Below are positions 27,095-36,106 of a stretch of 64,000 nucleotides of DNA, in pieces. Position 1 is the stretch's first letter, and every line of letters begins with the position of its first letter. Source of the DNA: Helicobacter sp. NHP19-012 (GTDB taxonomy: Bacteria > Campylobacterota > Campylobacteria > Campylobacterales > Helicobacteraceae). The stretch lies in NCBI RefSeq assembly GCF_019703325.1, contig NZ_AP024819.1, positions 620,001-684,000 on the forward strand, in the 5' to 3' direction. A program made the translations under genes and the position numbers. The notes beneath the pieces were generated by a model. That model was not told the origin of the DNA. It worked only from the letters and a program-made list of their open reading frames with translations, and did no database searches.

Positions 27095-28807
27095 ATGGCA
27101 GTTACCCCCAAAAAACCCGCTAAAGCAGCCCCCCAAGATGTCCCAAAGAGGCTACGTCGCGTAGGGCTGTTTGAAACCGTCCAAAACACGCAGATCGTGC
27201 CGGCGCGGGGGTTGTTGCAAGGGATCAATGACATCGGGCAATTCATTGTTAAAATGAAAAAGCATGTCAAAATGGGTGAAAAACCCGAAGTGGAATGGAT
27301 CATCGATCAAATTTGTAACCATTGTGGGGGCAAGTTGCAGCACAACAAAGAGCTTGCCACTTGCCCCTATTGCCATTGGGCTCTGCATATTGAGAGCCTG
27401 ACTTACCAAAATGGCACGCCCAAAAAGCCCTTAAAATGCCGTGTAGAGGGGCGCTCTTTGGTGGTGGACACTTCCATAGACCTAAACAACCCCTACCAAT
27501 CCAGTTTTAAGGGGGATTTTAAAATCCGCTATTTAAACCACGCTTGTCTTTACATTGAGGCGGGGGGGGTGAGCTTGATCACCGATCCGTGGCTTTTAGG
27601 GCCTAGCTTTCTTGGCAGTGGGTATTTAGAAAAGGCAAGCTGCAAAGAAGCCGTGCATGCGCTTATGAAGGCAGATTTTATCTTCATCTCCTCGAACCGC
27701 TCCAGCTGTTTACACCCCCAAACTTTAGCCTTCTTGTCTAAAACAAAGTCCTTCATCGTGCCTAATTTTGCCTCTAAAAGTGTGGAAAAAAGCCTAAAGG
27801 GTCTAGGCTTTAACAACATCTACTCGCTGGAGTTTACCGAGATTTACGAGTTTGGCTCATTTTTCCAATTCAGCGTATTCGCCCCCCCCGATGGCACAGA
27901 AGAGAGTGGGCTGTATTTATGCTTGTCCGGGCACGATGTCATCATCAACGCCTATGGGGGCTATCTCAATTCCTTTAATTTGCCAAGCGATTTGACCTTG
28001 CTTTGCACCGCCTTTAGTGGGGGAACTTCCGGCTTTCCCTTTTGCGTCAATAATTACGATGAAGCCACGCAAAAGAGCCTACATGCCAGCCATTTGGAGG
28101 GCTTTAAAAATCAACTAGAGAATTTAATTGCAGCCACTAAGCCCGCCTATGTGATGCCCATTGCCACGCCCTACAACCAAGACGCCACTAGGGATAGCGC
28201 CATTAAAGCCCTGAATTTAAAAAACCCCTTCAAAGAGGGGCAGCAAATTTGCGAAACCTACAGCCGCAGCCACAAAGAACAACCCGTGAAGTGGTTGCCC
28301 CCCGATGACAGCCTGACTTTGGAGTTTAAAGAGAGCGACTTGGTGCAGTGGAAGGAGGATGTCCATGCCTTAAAGAAGGAGACCCCACAGGCGTATGTCA
28401 ATTTTTACACACAAAAATTCACCTACGACCCTACGGGTTTGATCGAGTATCTCAAGGCATCGGGCTACAAGGCAAAACAAATTGTAACCTTTGTGCCGAT
28501 GAACGAAACCTTTGAGCGGGTGGTTGCCCCCATTGTGCAGGCCAATTTCGGCACACAAACTTTCCGCATTGTGCCCGTGCGGGCGATCGTTAGACAACAG
28601 GAGGGCTACCGCACCTTAGTGCTCAAGGTGCGGCCCGAGATTTTAGCCTGTGTGGTGGCTAATGGCCTGTCCTTTGCCGAGATGGTTAGGGGCTTTCATT
28701 GCCGCTTAGAGCGTAGCCCCAATGTCTACGAAGCCCATTTTTGGCATCACTTCAGCCATCAATACATCGCCCCCAAACCCTACACCATTGAACTTGCCAA
28801 AGGATAA
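27095..28807 (+). CDS. CMP-sialic-acid hydroxylase (CMAH)-like protein with a lost metal site
   Basis: This 570-residue protein reads like vertebrate CMAH along most of its length. It has a Cys/His cluster near the N terminus (C74-N-H76-C77 ... C90-P-Y-C93-H94-W), then a metallo-beta-lactamase-like part beginning IRYLNHACLYIEAGG and ITDPWLLGPSFL. It continues with FSGGTSGFPF and a C-terminal region with VVANGLSFAEMVRGF and LERSPNVYEAHFWHHF, which matches the CMAH NGLLWDEL/GFQTRLQRDPDIY/FWNHF pattern. Two key sites differ. The Rieske pattern CxH...CxxH has Cys for the last His. The HxHxDH metal motif after the FIFIS strand is replaced by SNRSSC (200-205). It may act on nonulosonic-acid nucleotides, or have lost catalysis. 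I recall no H. pylori equivalent. An eight-G run lies at 27562-27569. Its stop is three bases before thrC. Confidence 0.75.
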   Translation: MAVTPKKPAKAAPQDVPKRLRRVGLFETVQNTQIVPARGLLQGINDIGQFIVKMKKHVKMGEKPEVEWIIDQICNHCGGKLQHNKELATCPYCHWALHIESLTYQNGTPKKPLKCRVEGRSLVVDTSIDLNNPYQSSFKGDFKIRYLNHACLYIEAGGVSLITDPWLLGPSFLGSGYLEKASCKEAVHALMKADFIFISSNRSSCLHPQTLAFLSKTKSFIVPNFASKSVEKSLKGLGFNNIYSLEFTEIYEFGSFFQFSVFAPPDGTEESGLYLCLSGHDVIINAYGGYLNSFNLPSDLTLLCTAFSGGTSGFPFCVNNYDEATQKSLHASHLEGFKNQLENLIAATKPAYVMPIATPYNQDATRDSAIKALNLKNPFKEGQQICETYSRSHKEQPVKWLPPDDSLTLEFKESDLVQWKEDVHALKKETPQAYVNFYTQKFTYDPTGLIEYLKASGYKAKQIVTFVPMNETFERVVAPIVQANFGTQTFRIVPVRAIVRQQEGYRTLVLKVRPEILACVVANGLSFAEMVRGFHCRLERSPNVYEAHFWHHFSHQYIAPKPYTIELAKG

Positions 28808-28810
28808 TGT

Positions 28811-30238
28811 ATGTTTTTAGCCGACACTAGGGGCGGGGGCGAGTTGCCCCTACTGCAAGCCCTAGTCCACCCCGCTAGCCCCACTAAGGGGCTTTATACC
28901 CTAAAGACAATCCCCCAACTTGACTTTGCCCCATGTCTAAATTACAGCTATCAAGAGCTCGCTGCCCACATTTGCGCCGCTTTGGGTTTAAGTGGGACAA
29001 TGTTACAAAGGGCCCTAGAGCGTTACAACGCCTTTGCTCAAACCGCGCCTTTAAAGATTTTAAAGCCGAATCTAGCGGTGCAAGAGCTTTACCACGGCCC
29101 CACCCTTGCCTTTAAAGACATGGCGTTGCAGCCTTTGGGGGCTTTGCTTGGTTCTTTAGCAAAGGAGAGCCAAGAGAAGTTTTTAATTTTAGTGGCGACC
29201 AGCGGGGATACGGGTCCTGCAACTTTAGCTAGTCTAGCTGGGCTAGAGAACATTAAAGTCGTGTGTCTATATCCTGCCAAGGGCACAAGCCTCGTGCAAG
29301 CCTTGCAAATGCAAACCATGGACGCGCCGAATTTAAAGGTCTATGGCATTGAGGGTAACTTTGACGATGCCCAGAGTGCGCTCAAAAACTTGCTAAATGA
29401 CCCTGAGTTTAACACGCAGCTGCAAGAAAAGGGTTTTTCTATTGGAGTGGCAAACTCGGTAAACTTCGGGCGGGTGCTCTTTCAAATCATTTACCATGTG
29501 TGGGCTTATTTAGAGTGGGTGCGCTCCAAAACCCTTAAGTTTGGAGATTTTATCCGGGTAGTGGTGCCTAGTGGCAATTTTGGCAACGCTTTAGGGGCGT
29601 TTTATGCTAAAGAAATGGGTTTGCCTGTGGCTAAAATTGCCATTGTGTCTAACGCCAATGATGTGCTTGCTGAGTTTTTTAACACAGGAGTGTATGACAT
29701 CAGCCATAGGACACTGCAAAAGACTTACGCCCCCGCAATGGACATTTTAAAAAGCTCCAATGTAGAACGCTTGCTTTACGCACTTTTTGGCCATGAACGC
29801 ACCAAAGAGTGCATGCAAAATTTAGACACCCAAAAGCGCTACACACTCGGCGCAAGCGAATTAGAGAAATTACGGGAGCATTTTGAGGCGATTAGTTGCA
29901 CAGATGCAGAATGTCTAGGCTACATCAAACAAATTTATAAGGATTTTAACTATCTCATTGACCCACACACCGCCACCGCTTTTAAAGCCCTTGAAAGCCT
30001 AAAAAGCCCCTTGCCTAGCGTGATCGTATCCACTGCTTCGTGGGCTAAGTTCCCCAAAACCACTTGTTTAGCTTTAGAAAACAAGCCTGCCAAAGATGAT
30101 AAAGAAGCCCTAGAAGTTTTAGCCAAACAAGGGATTGTCCCTCCAAGCTGTGTTACAGACCTATTTAAGAAGCCCCCCATCCACACAGAAGTTTTAAAAG
30201 TCGCTGAAATTGCCAGCCACATTAAAGCGTGGCTTTAA
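28811..30238 (+). CDS. thrC: Threonine synthase
   Basis: ThrC converts O-phosphohomoserine to threonine with pyridoxal phosphate. The 475-residue protein carries the PLP lysine (K102) in HGPTLAFKDMALQ and the phosphate-binding stretch LVATSGDTGPATLA, and later VPSGNFGNALGAFYAKEMGL. It starts three bases after the CMAH-like gene, so they probably share a transcript, although no functional link is evident. It converges on petC with about 50 bases between stops. Confidence 0.95.
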   Translation: MFLADTRGGGELPLLQALVHPASPTKGLYTLKTIPQLDFAPCLNYSYQELAAHICAALGLSGTMLQRALERYNAFAQTAPLKILKPNLAVQELYHGPTLAFKDMALQPLGALLGSLAKESQEKFLILVATSGDTGPATLASLAGLENIKVVCLYPAKGTSLVQALQMQTMDAPNLKVYGIEGNFDDAQSALKNLLNDPEFNTQLQEKGFSIGVANSVNFGRVLFQIIYHVWAYLEWVRSKTLKFGDFIRVVVPSGNFGNALGAFYAKEMGLPVAKIAIVSNANDVLAEFFNTGVYDISHRTLQKTYAPAMDILKSSNVERLLYALFGHERTKECMQNLDTQKRYTLGASELEKLREHFEAISCTDAECLGYIKQIYKDFNYLIDPHTATAFKALESLKSPLPSVIVSTASWAKFPKTTCLALENKPAKDDKEALEVLAKQGIVPPSCVTDLFKKPPIHTEVLKVAEIASHIKAWL

Positions 30239-30289
30239 TTTAGGTGCGTGTGCTTTGGGTGAGCGCATAGCTCCACACTACACGCCCGA

Positions 30290-31147
30290 TCAGTGCACCT
30301 CTCTCCACACTTTTTGTTTCCAAAAGTAGGCAAGTAGGGTCATCACCGCAAAGAAGAGCATGATTTGGATACCTAGCCGGTGGCGTTGGTGGTGTTTGCT
30401 ATCCCCCGTTTGCTCCAAGTAGTTGATCACTTGCTCTTGCGCTTTTTTGGTAAGACCCACTCTAGGCATGGCTGTGCCGTGCAAGAGTTTTTGTGGATCA
30501 TTGATGAAAACTTCTAGTTTTTCACGCCCTAGTGAGCGGATCATCATGGACAAGTCGGGGGCGTTAGAGCCTAAGTAGCGGTGCAAGTCTTTATGATCGG
30601 TGATGGCGTAGAGCTTGTCGTATTTAATGTCGTGGCATCTTTGGCAGGCTTGCATAAAGACTTGTTTATCGCTTAAGTTTTTAGGCGCAATCGAAACCAA
30701 GTAGGCCACAATGTCTGCCAAATCCTGATCGCTAAATTGGGTAAAAGCGGGCATGGGGTAGGGGTGATCGTCCTTATACTTGTGGGTGAGCAAAGCCGCC
30801 TTTGTGGGGTCCTTGATGAAGTGGGCTAAAAATTGCGGGTTAAGCACGCTGGCGATATGGGAAAGATCGGGGGGCACCACACCAAAGCTTACCCCGGCTG
30901 CAGCCTTGTCCATGGGGGCGGGGATTTTTTGGCTTTTAAGGCTATGGCACGCCACACAATTTTGTGCCACCAAGTCCTTGCCCTTGCTCGCCACGCCCCT
31001 ACTCAAGTCAATGGGCTTTAAGTCTTTAAAAGCAAAGTCAGCGGGCGCGGTTTTGGGCTCCATAATGGAGTGGGCGTAGGGTTCTACCCCATAGTAAAGT
31101 GCCCCGATGACAATGATCAAGATCGCCAAAATTTTTAATTCTTTCAC
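30290..31147 (-). CDS. petC: Cytochrome c1 subunit of the bc1 complex, di-haem
   Basis: This is the periplasmic electron carrier of ubiquinol:cytochrome c oxidoreductase. The start is the GTG at 31147, one base after the petB stop and preceded by AAAGGAG; the frame is open further upstream but inside petB. The 285-residue protein has an N-terminal anchor (LAILIIVIGALYYGV), two haem c sites (CVACH 64-68 and CQRCH 168-172) and a C-terminal membrane helix (MLFFAVMTLLAYFW). Two haem sites mark the epsilonproteobacterial two-domain type, not the classical single-haem c1. Confidence 0.95.
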   Translation of the reverse strand: MKELKILAILIIVIGALYYGVEPYAHSIMEPKTAPADFAFKDLKPIDLSRGVASKGKDLVAQNCVACHSLKSQKIPAPMDKAAAGVSFGVVPPDLSHIASVLNPQFLAHFIKDPTKAALLTHKYKDDHPYPMPAFTQFSDQDLADIVAYLVSIAPKNLSDKQVFMQACQRCHDIKYDKLYAITDHKDLHRYLGSNAPDLSMMIRSLGREKLEVFINDPQKLLHGTAMPRVGLTKKAQEQVINYLEQTGDSKHHQRHRLGIQIMLFFAVMTLLAYFWKQKVWREVH

Positions 31148-31148
31148 C

Positions 31149-32345
31149 TTAAGCTCCTTTCTTTTCAGCCCGACTGATGAGGGGCAAAATGACAAAGAAA
31201 AGGGCTAAGAAAATGAGCGAGGCAACGAGGCCGACATATCTATTATTGCCCACAGGCGGGAGCTTGCCATAGATCGTCAGCACCACCATATCCACCACCA
31301 AGAGCCAAAACCACACTTGGAAGGCTTTGCGCTGGTGGGCGGGTTTAACTACGGGGCTGTTGTCTAAAAGGGGCAGTAAGAAAAAGATGATTTGCACGAT
31401 GCCAAAGACCACAAGCCCCAAGTTGCCATTAAAAAAGAAGCCGCGTAAGACCTCATAACTCCACAAGAAATACCATTCGGGGTAAATGTGTGTGGGGGTT
31501 TTTAGGCTGTTGGCACGCTCAAAGTTGATGGGGTCCATGGCAAACTCGTAATGGTAGCACACCAAGTAAAAGAAAAACACCATGAAAGCGCACACCACAA
31601 AAATATCTTTAGACAAAAACACGGGCCAAAAGGGGATGACTTTAGACTCTTTTTTATTGCCCTCTTTGTATTTTTTCTCTTCGGCTTCAAAGTCTAACAC
31701 CTCGCCCTCTTGGTTATTGACATGGGGGATGCGCAGTGAATAAAAGTGCATGCCTATAATCATAATAATGACAACGGGCAACAAGAACACATGCAACATA
31801 AAGAAACGGGTTAAAGTCGCGTCCGCCACCACATAGTTGCCCCGAATCCACATTAAAAGATCAGGCCCAATCACGGGGATTTTGCCAAAGAGCCCGGTGA
31901 TCACCGAAGCCGCCCAATAGCTCATTTGCCCCCAAGGCAGCATATACCCACTAAACGCCTCGGCGCTGAAGATCACAAACAACAACATGCCGCTGATCCA
32001 AATCATCTCCCGCCCTCTTTTGTAAGAGCCATAGTAAATCGCTACGAACATGTGGATGTAGATGATGACAAAGATCATGCTCGCGGCGGTGGCGTGTATG
32101 TGCCGCCACAGCCACCCAAAGGCGACCTCTTGCATGATGGTGAAATTCACGCTGTCGTAAGCTAGTTTGGCATCGGGCTTGTAATACATCAAAAGAAAGA
32201 TGCCCGAAACCACAAGGGCGGTAAACAAGGTCAATAAAATCACCCCCATCGCCCATAAAAAGTTAATGTTTTTAGGAATCCAATACTCAGTCATCAAAAC
32301 CTTGGTGAGTTTTTTGATCCCAAGTCTCTGGTCCAACCAATCCAC
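31149..32345 (-). CDS. petB: Cytochrome b subunit of the bc1 complex
   Basis: This integral membrane subunit carries two b haems. The 398 residues from the GTG at 32345 contain the usual helices with the haem histidines (WRHIHATAASMIF and LHVFLLPVVIIMIIGMHF) and the PEWYFLW motif of the quinol-oxidation site. The natural start looks like the ATG at 32376, eight bases after AGGAT. From there the frame reads MAEMKK and then goes off, because a seven-A run (32364-32358) is one base longer than the expected six. With six As it would read MAEMKKAEGVVDWLDQ. Either the GTG is used or the A-run is misread. Confidence 0.92.
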   Translation of the reverse strand: MDWLDQRLGIKKLTKVLMTEYWIPKNINFLWAMGVILLTLFTALVVSGIFLLMYYKPDAKLAYDSVNFTIMQEVAFGWLWRHIHATAASMIFVIIYIHMFVAIYYGSYKRGREMIWISGMLLFVIFSAEAFSGYMLPWGQMSYWAASVITGLFGKIPVIGPDLLMWIRGNYVVADATLTRFFMLHVFLLPVVIIMIIGMHFYSLRIPHVNNQEGEVLDFEAEEKKYKEGNKKESKVIPFWPVFLSKDIFVVCAFMVFFFYLVCYHYEFAMDPINFERANSLKTPTHIYPEWYFLWSYEVLRGFFFNGNLGLVVFGIVQIIFFLLPLLDNSPVVKPAHQRKAFQVWFWLLVVDMVVLTIYGKLPPVGNNRYVGLVASLIFLALFFVILPLISRAEKKGA

Positions 32346-32385
32346 AACGCCCTCTGCTTTTTTTCATCTCCGCCATGTGTGATCC

Positions 32386-32886
32386 TTACGCCTTCATCAT
32401 TGCTTGATACTCTTTGCCCACAGCCCCAAAGGTGATCTTTGTGCCCTCTAACTTGAAGGGGGGGATTTCAAAGGGGCGGGGGGGCGGCGTGCCTGCGATA
32501 TTCACGCCATCGCTTGTGAAACGCCCCCCATGACAGGGGCATAAAAAGCCCTTGTCAATGGACTCAAAATTAGGGATACAGCCCAAATGTGTACAAATCT
32601 GCACCCCCACGGTGAAAACCCCATTGTTGAGCTTAAAATCCCGCTTTGTGTCAAAGGGCATGTGGAGGGTTTTGCGGATGATGTAAACGGGCTTGCCCCG
32701 CCACGCCACGCTGCTAAACTCCCCGTCCTTCATGTTGGAAATGTCCACGGTCGTAAAGCCCGCCGACACCACGCTAGGCAAGGGGTCCCATGTCTTTTTC
32801 ATGGCAACCAGCCCTGCAAGTGCGCCCGCGCCCGCCACGCCTGCAAGCGCCATGCTCAAAAAATCCCGCCGATTCATCTCAGCCAT
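32386..32886 (-). CDS. petA: Rieske iron-sulfur subunit of the bc1 complex
   Basis: PetA carries the 2Fe-2S cluster that takes the first electron from quinol. The start is the second of two tandem ATGs (32886), five bases from GAGGAG. The 166-residue protein begins with a twin-arginine export signal (NRRDFL, residues 5-10, then a hydrophobic stretch). It has both Rieske boxes: C98-T-H100-L-G-C103 and C116-P-C118-H119. petA, petB and petC are contiguous in that order, with gaps of about ten bases or less, and form one operon. Confidence 0.95.
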   Translation of the reverse strand: MAEMNRRDFLSMALAGVAGAGALAGLVAMKKTWDPLPSVVSAGFTTVDISNMKDGEFSSVAWRGKPVYIIRKTLHMPFDTKRDFKLNNGVFTVGVQICTHLGCIPNFESIDKGFLCPCHGGRFTSDGVNIAGTPPPRPFEIPPFKLEGTKITFGAVGKEYQAMMKA

Positions 32887-32959
32887 CATCGCTCCTCTAG
32901 CATTTTTACAAAACATGTATTCTACACTGGAAAACTTAATATAGTGTCTAAAGTGGGGC

Positions 32960-35479
32960 TTAGGCCTTTAAATCCGCCCAGTTTGTCCCCAAACACACAT
33001 GGCACTCTAGGGGGACTTTAAGTGGGTAAATCTCTTGCATGAGCGTTTTAAGCTCTTTGGCGAGCGTGTCCGCTTGGTCTTTAGGCACTTCTAAAATAAG
33101 CTCGTCATGCACTTGCACGAGCATTTTAAGCTCGGGGTATTTGTCCTTCACCGCCAACATAGCCAGTTTCATTAAATCGCTTGCGCTGCCTTGAAAAAGC
33201 GTGTTTGCCCCCTCTCTTAAATAGTCGGCGACAAGTTTTTGGCTTGCTCCTTGAAAGTTGAAGGCACGCACATGCCCTAGCAAAGTTTGCACCTGCCCTT
33301 CCTCTAAAATCCGCTCTTTCAAGCCCTCTAAAAAGCCCTTAATCGTGGGGAAGGCCTGAAAGTAGCGCTGTATGTGCTCCCTTGCCTCTTTGAGGCTGAT
33401 ATTGAGTGTGGTGGCGAGCCGGTTAGCCCCCATGCCATAAATGAGCCCGAAGTTGATCGCCTTGGCTAGCGGTCTTTGCGTGGGGTCGTTAAAAAGGGCT
33501 AGGGCGGTGTTTGTGTGGATGTCTTGCCGCTCTTTAAAGGCAGTGATGAGATTTGTATCCCCACTAAAATGGGCGAGTAGTCTTAGCTCCATTTGCGAGT
33601 AGTCTAGACCTAGCAACATGCAATTTTTAGGGGCGATGAAGGCTCGGGCAATCTGCTGCCCTAAGGGGGTGCGCATGGGGATATTTTGTAAATTGGGTTT
33701 GCTCGAGCTTAACCTTGAGGAGGCGGTGGTGGTTTGGTGGAAAATTGTGTGGATTTTGCCCTTAACTTGGCGCTCTAAGAGGGGCTTAACATAAGTGCTT
33801 TGCAGTTTAAAAAGCTCGCGGTATTCTAAAAGCGTGCTTAATAATTTAGACACCTCAACCCCCTGAATGCTCTGCCCCGTGTAGGCTTGCTGTAAGGCTT
33901 TGAGGCTGGCTTCATTGGTGGAGAGTCCGGTTTTAATCTTTATGGCGTGCTTGCTCTCAAGCCCTAAATGCGTGTAGAGAAACTGCGCCCATTGTTTGGC
34001 GGAATTGGGGTTAATGTCTGTGTGGGCTTGGGCGTGTATGCGTTGTTCCAGCTGCGCTAAAGTCTGTTTAAACTCAGCGTCTAAGCCTTGTAAATACTCT
34101 AAATCTAGCAAAAACCCATGCCCTTGCATTTCGCATAAAAGTCTAAGCAGGGGGTATTCTAAATTGTGGGCGAGCTCCCACAAGGGGGGGGTTAAATGTG
34201 CCTTGTAATGCTCATAGGCTTTTAAAATGATGGGGGCATTGTGGCGCATAGCGGCGGCGATTTGGGCTGTGTCACCCTCTAGGGGGGCTGGGGTTTCAAG
34301 GCGTAGGCTCAAGGCTAAGGCGTTTAAAGAGTTGTCCAAATAGCAATGATCGAGCCACGCTAATAGGCTAATGTCTTCAAAGTCCACGCCCTCTAAAACA
34401 CCCCCTAGCAAACTAAAGACTTCTTTTAAGTTGTAGCCAATGAGCGCGCAAGTGTAAAGCTGTTGCACCAAAGCCGGGGCGAGCAAATCATTTAGTAGCA
34501 CCGCCCTAAACTCCCCCTCAAAAAACACCCCAAGCAACACCCCCTCTTTAAGCCTTTGTGCTTGCACCACACAAGTAGGGCGGTTTGCTAGCTTGTCTAA
34601 CAACTCTTGGCTAGAGTTTAAAGGCGTGCTTAAGGGGCTTAAATTGACCTTGAGCTGTATTTGCTTGAGTAGAGCAAACATTTCAAACTCCGCCAAGGCG
34701 TCTTGGATTTTTAGTAGGGGGTTTTGTGTAGGAAAATCAGGGGGGGATTTTAAGTCGAACATTAAATCGCTTTTAAGTGTGGCGAGTTCTTTACTTAAAA
34801 AAGCTTGTTCTCTATCCTCTCTTAGGGCGTTTTGCAATTTGGCGGGGAGTTTGTCTAAATGGGCATAGAGATTTTCTAAACTCCCCCACTCTTGCAAGAG
34901 TTGCACCGCCCCCTTAGCCCCAATGCCCCTAACCCCCTTATAACCATCGCTGCTATCGCCCACTAAGCCTTGATAGTCGGTGAATTGTTTGGGGTGTATC
35001 TTGTATTTTTCTAGGCAAAAATCCACGCCTTTGGTGCTTTGCGTGCTTAAATCAAAGAGCACCACCCGCTCGTTTACAAGTTGGAAAAAGTCCTTATCTG
35101 CGCTAAAAATACGGATTTGCGGCGCGTCAAAGTGCTGGCATAAGCTGGCAATGACATCATCGCTCTCATAGCCCGCCACGCTCAAAGCACACAGCCCCAT
35201 GCGCTCGATCCACTCAAAAATAATAGGGAGTTGTTCGTCTAAATGGGGGGGGGCTTGGCGGTTGGCTTTGTAGTCTTGGTGTAGGTCTTTGCGGTGGTTA
35301 CTCCCACTCTCTAGGGCGAAAATTAAACCATCGGCTTTGAAGTTGTAGAGCCTTTGTATAATGCGACAAAAGGCATTGAGCCATGCGGTGTTAAAGCCCT
35401 TAGAAGTGTGTAAGTCCTTTAAGGGATAGTAAAACTTAAAGAGTAGGCTAAAGGTGTCAACAAGGTGTAGAGTTTTCAT
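32960..35479 (-). CDS. polA: DNA polymerase I
   Basis: This 839-residue enzyme acts in Okazaki fragment maturation and repair. The N-terminal third is a 5' nuclease (VGDSSDGYKGVRGIGAKGA). The C-terminal part holds the polymerase motifs: LGLDYSQMELRLLAHFSGD (motif A), LAKAINFGLIYGMGANRL (motif B) and LVQVHDELILEVP (motif C). The central domain has none of the Asp/Glu exonuclease residues where proofreading enzymes carry FDTET-type motifs, so it is probably non-proofreading. Runs of eight and nine Gs (plus strand, near 34184 and 35245) lie in frame. Its start overlaps the thyX 3' end by 23 bases. Confidence 0.95.
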   Translation of the reverse strand: MKTLHLVDTFSLLFKFYYPLKDLHTSKGFNTAWLNAFCRIIQRLYNFKADGLIFALESGSNHRKDLHQDYKANRQAPPHLDEQLPIIFEWIERMGLCALSVAGYESDDVIASLCQHFDAPQIRIFSADKDFFQLVNERVVLFDLSTQSTKGVDFCLEKYKIHPKQFTDYQGLVGDSSDGYKGVRGIGAKGAVQLLQEWGSLENLYAHLDKLPAKLQNALREDREQAFLSKELATLKSDLMFDLKSPPDFPTQNPLLKIQDALAEFEMFALLKQIQLKVNLSPLSTPLNSSQELLDKLANRPTCVVQAQRLKEGVLLGVFFEGEFRAVLLNDLLAPALVQQLYTCALIGYNLKEVFSLLGGVLEGVDFEDISLLAWLDHCYLDNSLNALALSLRLETPAPLEGDTAQIAAAMRHNAPIILKAYEHYKAHLTPPLWELAHNLEYPLLRLLCEMQGHGFLLDLEYLQGLDAEFKQTLAQLEQRIHAQAHTDINPNSAKQWAQFLYTHLGLESKHAIKIKTGLSTNEASLKALQQAYTGQSIQGVEVSKLLSTLLEYRELFKLQSTYVKPLLERQVKGKIHTIFHQTTTASSRLSSSKPNLQNIPMRTPLGQQIARAFIAPKNCMLLGLDYSQMELRLLAHFSGDTNLITAFKERQDIHTNTALALFNDPTQRPLAKAINFGLIYGMGANRLATTLNISLKEAREHIQRYFQAFPTIKGFLEGLKERILEEGQVQTLLGHVRAFNFQGASQKLVADYLREGANTLFQGSASDLMKLAMLAVKDKYPELKMLVQVHDELILEVPKDQADTLAKELKTLMQEIYPLKVPLECHVCLGTNWADLKA

Positions 35480-36098
35480 GTTTTAGGCAATGGGTGAATA
35501 AATAGCGGTGATCTTCAGGCAAGGCTTCGTAAATCTTTAGGGCAAGGGTGCGGATCTCCCAAAGGGCTTTGCTATCCGTGCGCAGACTCAAAAAGTTTTG
35601 CAAACTGCGGGCATTGAGGCTAAAGGCGAGGCTGGTTTTATAACTCTCTGGCATGGCAAATTTGGCGTAATCGTTTTTAATGTTCTGCACGATCAAAAGG
35701 CGCAGATTTTCTAAAGCTTGCACGCTCGCCCTATCCACCGCCTCTACACCCGTAAAGACTAAAAACTTTTGTGCCCGCTCTAGGTTTTGTGGCTCTAGGG
35801 GGGTAAAGCTCTCTTCGCTTTTAAGTTCTCTTAGCGTGTAACGGCTGGATTTGACCGAAAAACTTGCCATGCGATGCCTTGCCAACTCTTGCAAGCACGC
35901 CCGAGAAATGCCCTGTATGTCAAAGTTATAGAATAAATGCTCTAAAGTGGAGTTGTGGCGGTATTTGTTTGCCACGCGGTCAATGAGCTCTAAATCTTTG
36001 CGCCCCCCTTGATCGCTGTAACCAAAGCTTTGGTAACAGGTGCGGATGGCTTCATAGCAACAAGATAGGGGCGTGGCGTGTTTTAAAAGCACTTGCAT
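35457..36098 (-). CDS. thyX: Flavin-dependent thymidylate synthase
   Basis: ThyX makes dTMP from dUMP using FAD and methylene-tetrahydrofolate. The 213-residue protein has the family signature RHRMASFSVKSSRY (RHRxxSxxxxSxR). An N-terminal segment, CYQSFGYSDQGGRKD, and the C-terminal NARSLQNFLSLRTDSKALWE also match ThyX. It overlaps polA, so nucleotide supply and DNA synthesis genes are coupled. It lies eight bases after the periplasmic-protein gene on the same strand. Confidence 0.95.
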   Translation of the reverse strand: MQVLLKHATPLSCCYEAIRTCYQSFGYSDQGGRKDLELIDRVANKYRHNSTLEHLFYNFDIQGISRACLQELARHRMASFSVKSSRYTLRELKSEESFTPLEPQNLERAQKFLVFTGVEAVDRASVQALENLRLLIVQNIKNDYAKFAMPESYKTSLAFSLNARSLQNFLSLRTDSKALWEIRTLALKIYEALPEDHRYLFTHCLKHENSTPC

Positions 36099-36106
36099 GG
36101 ATAGCC

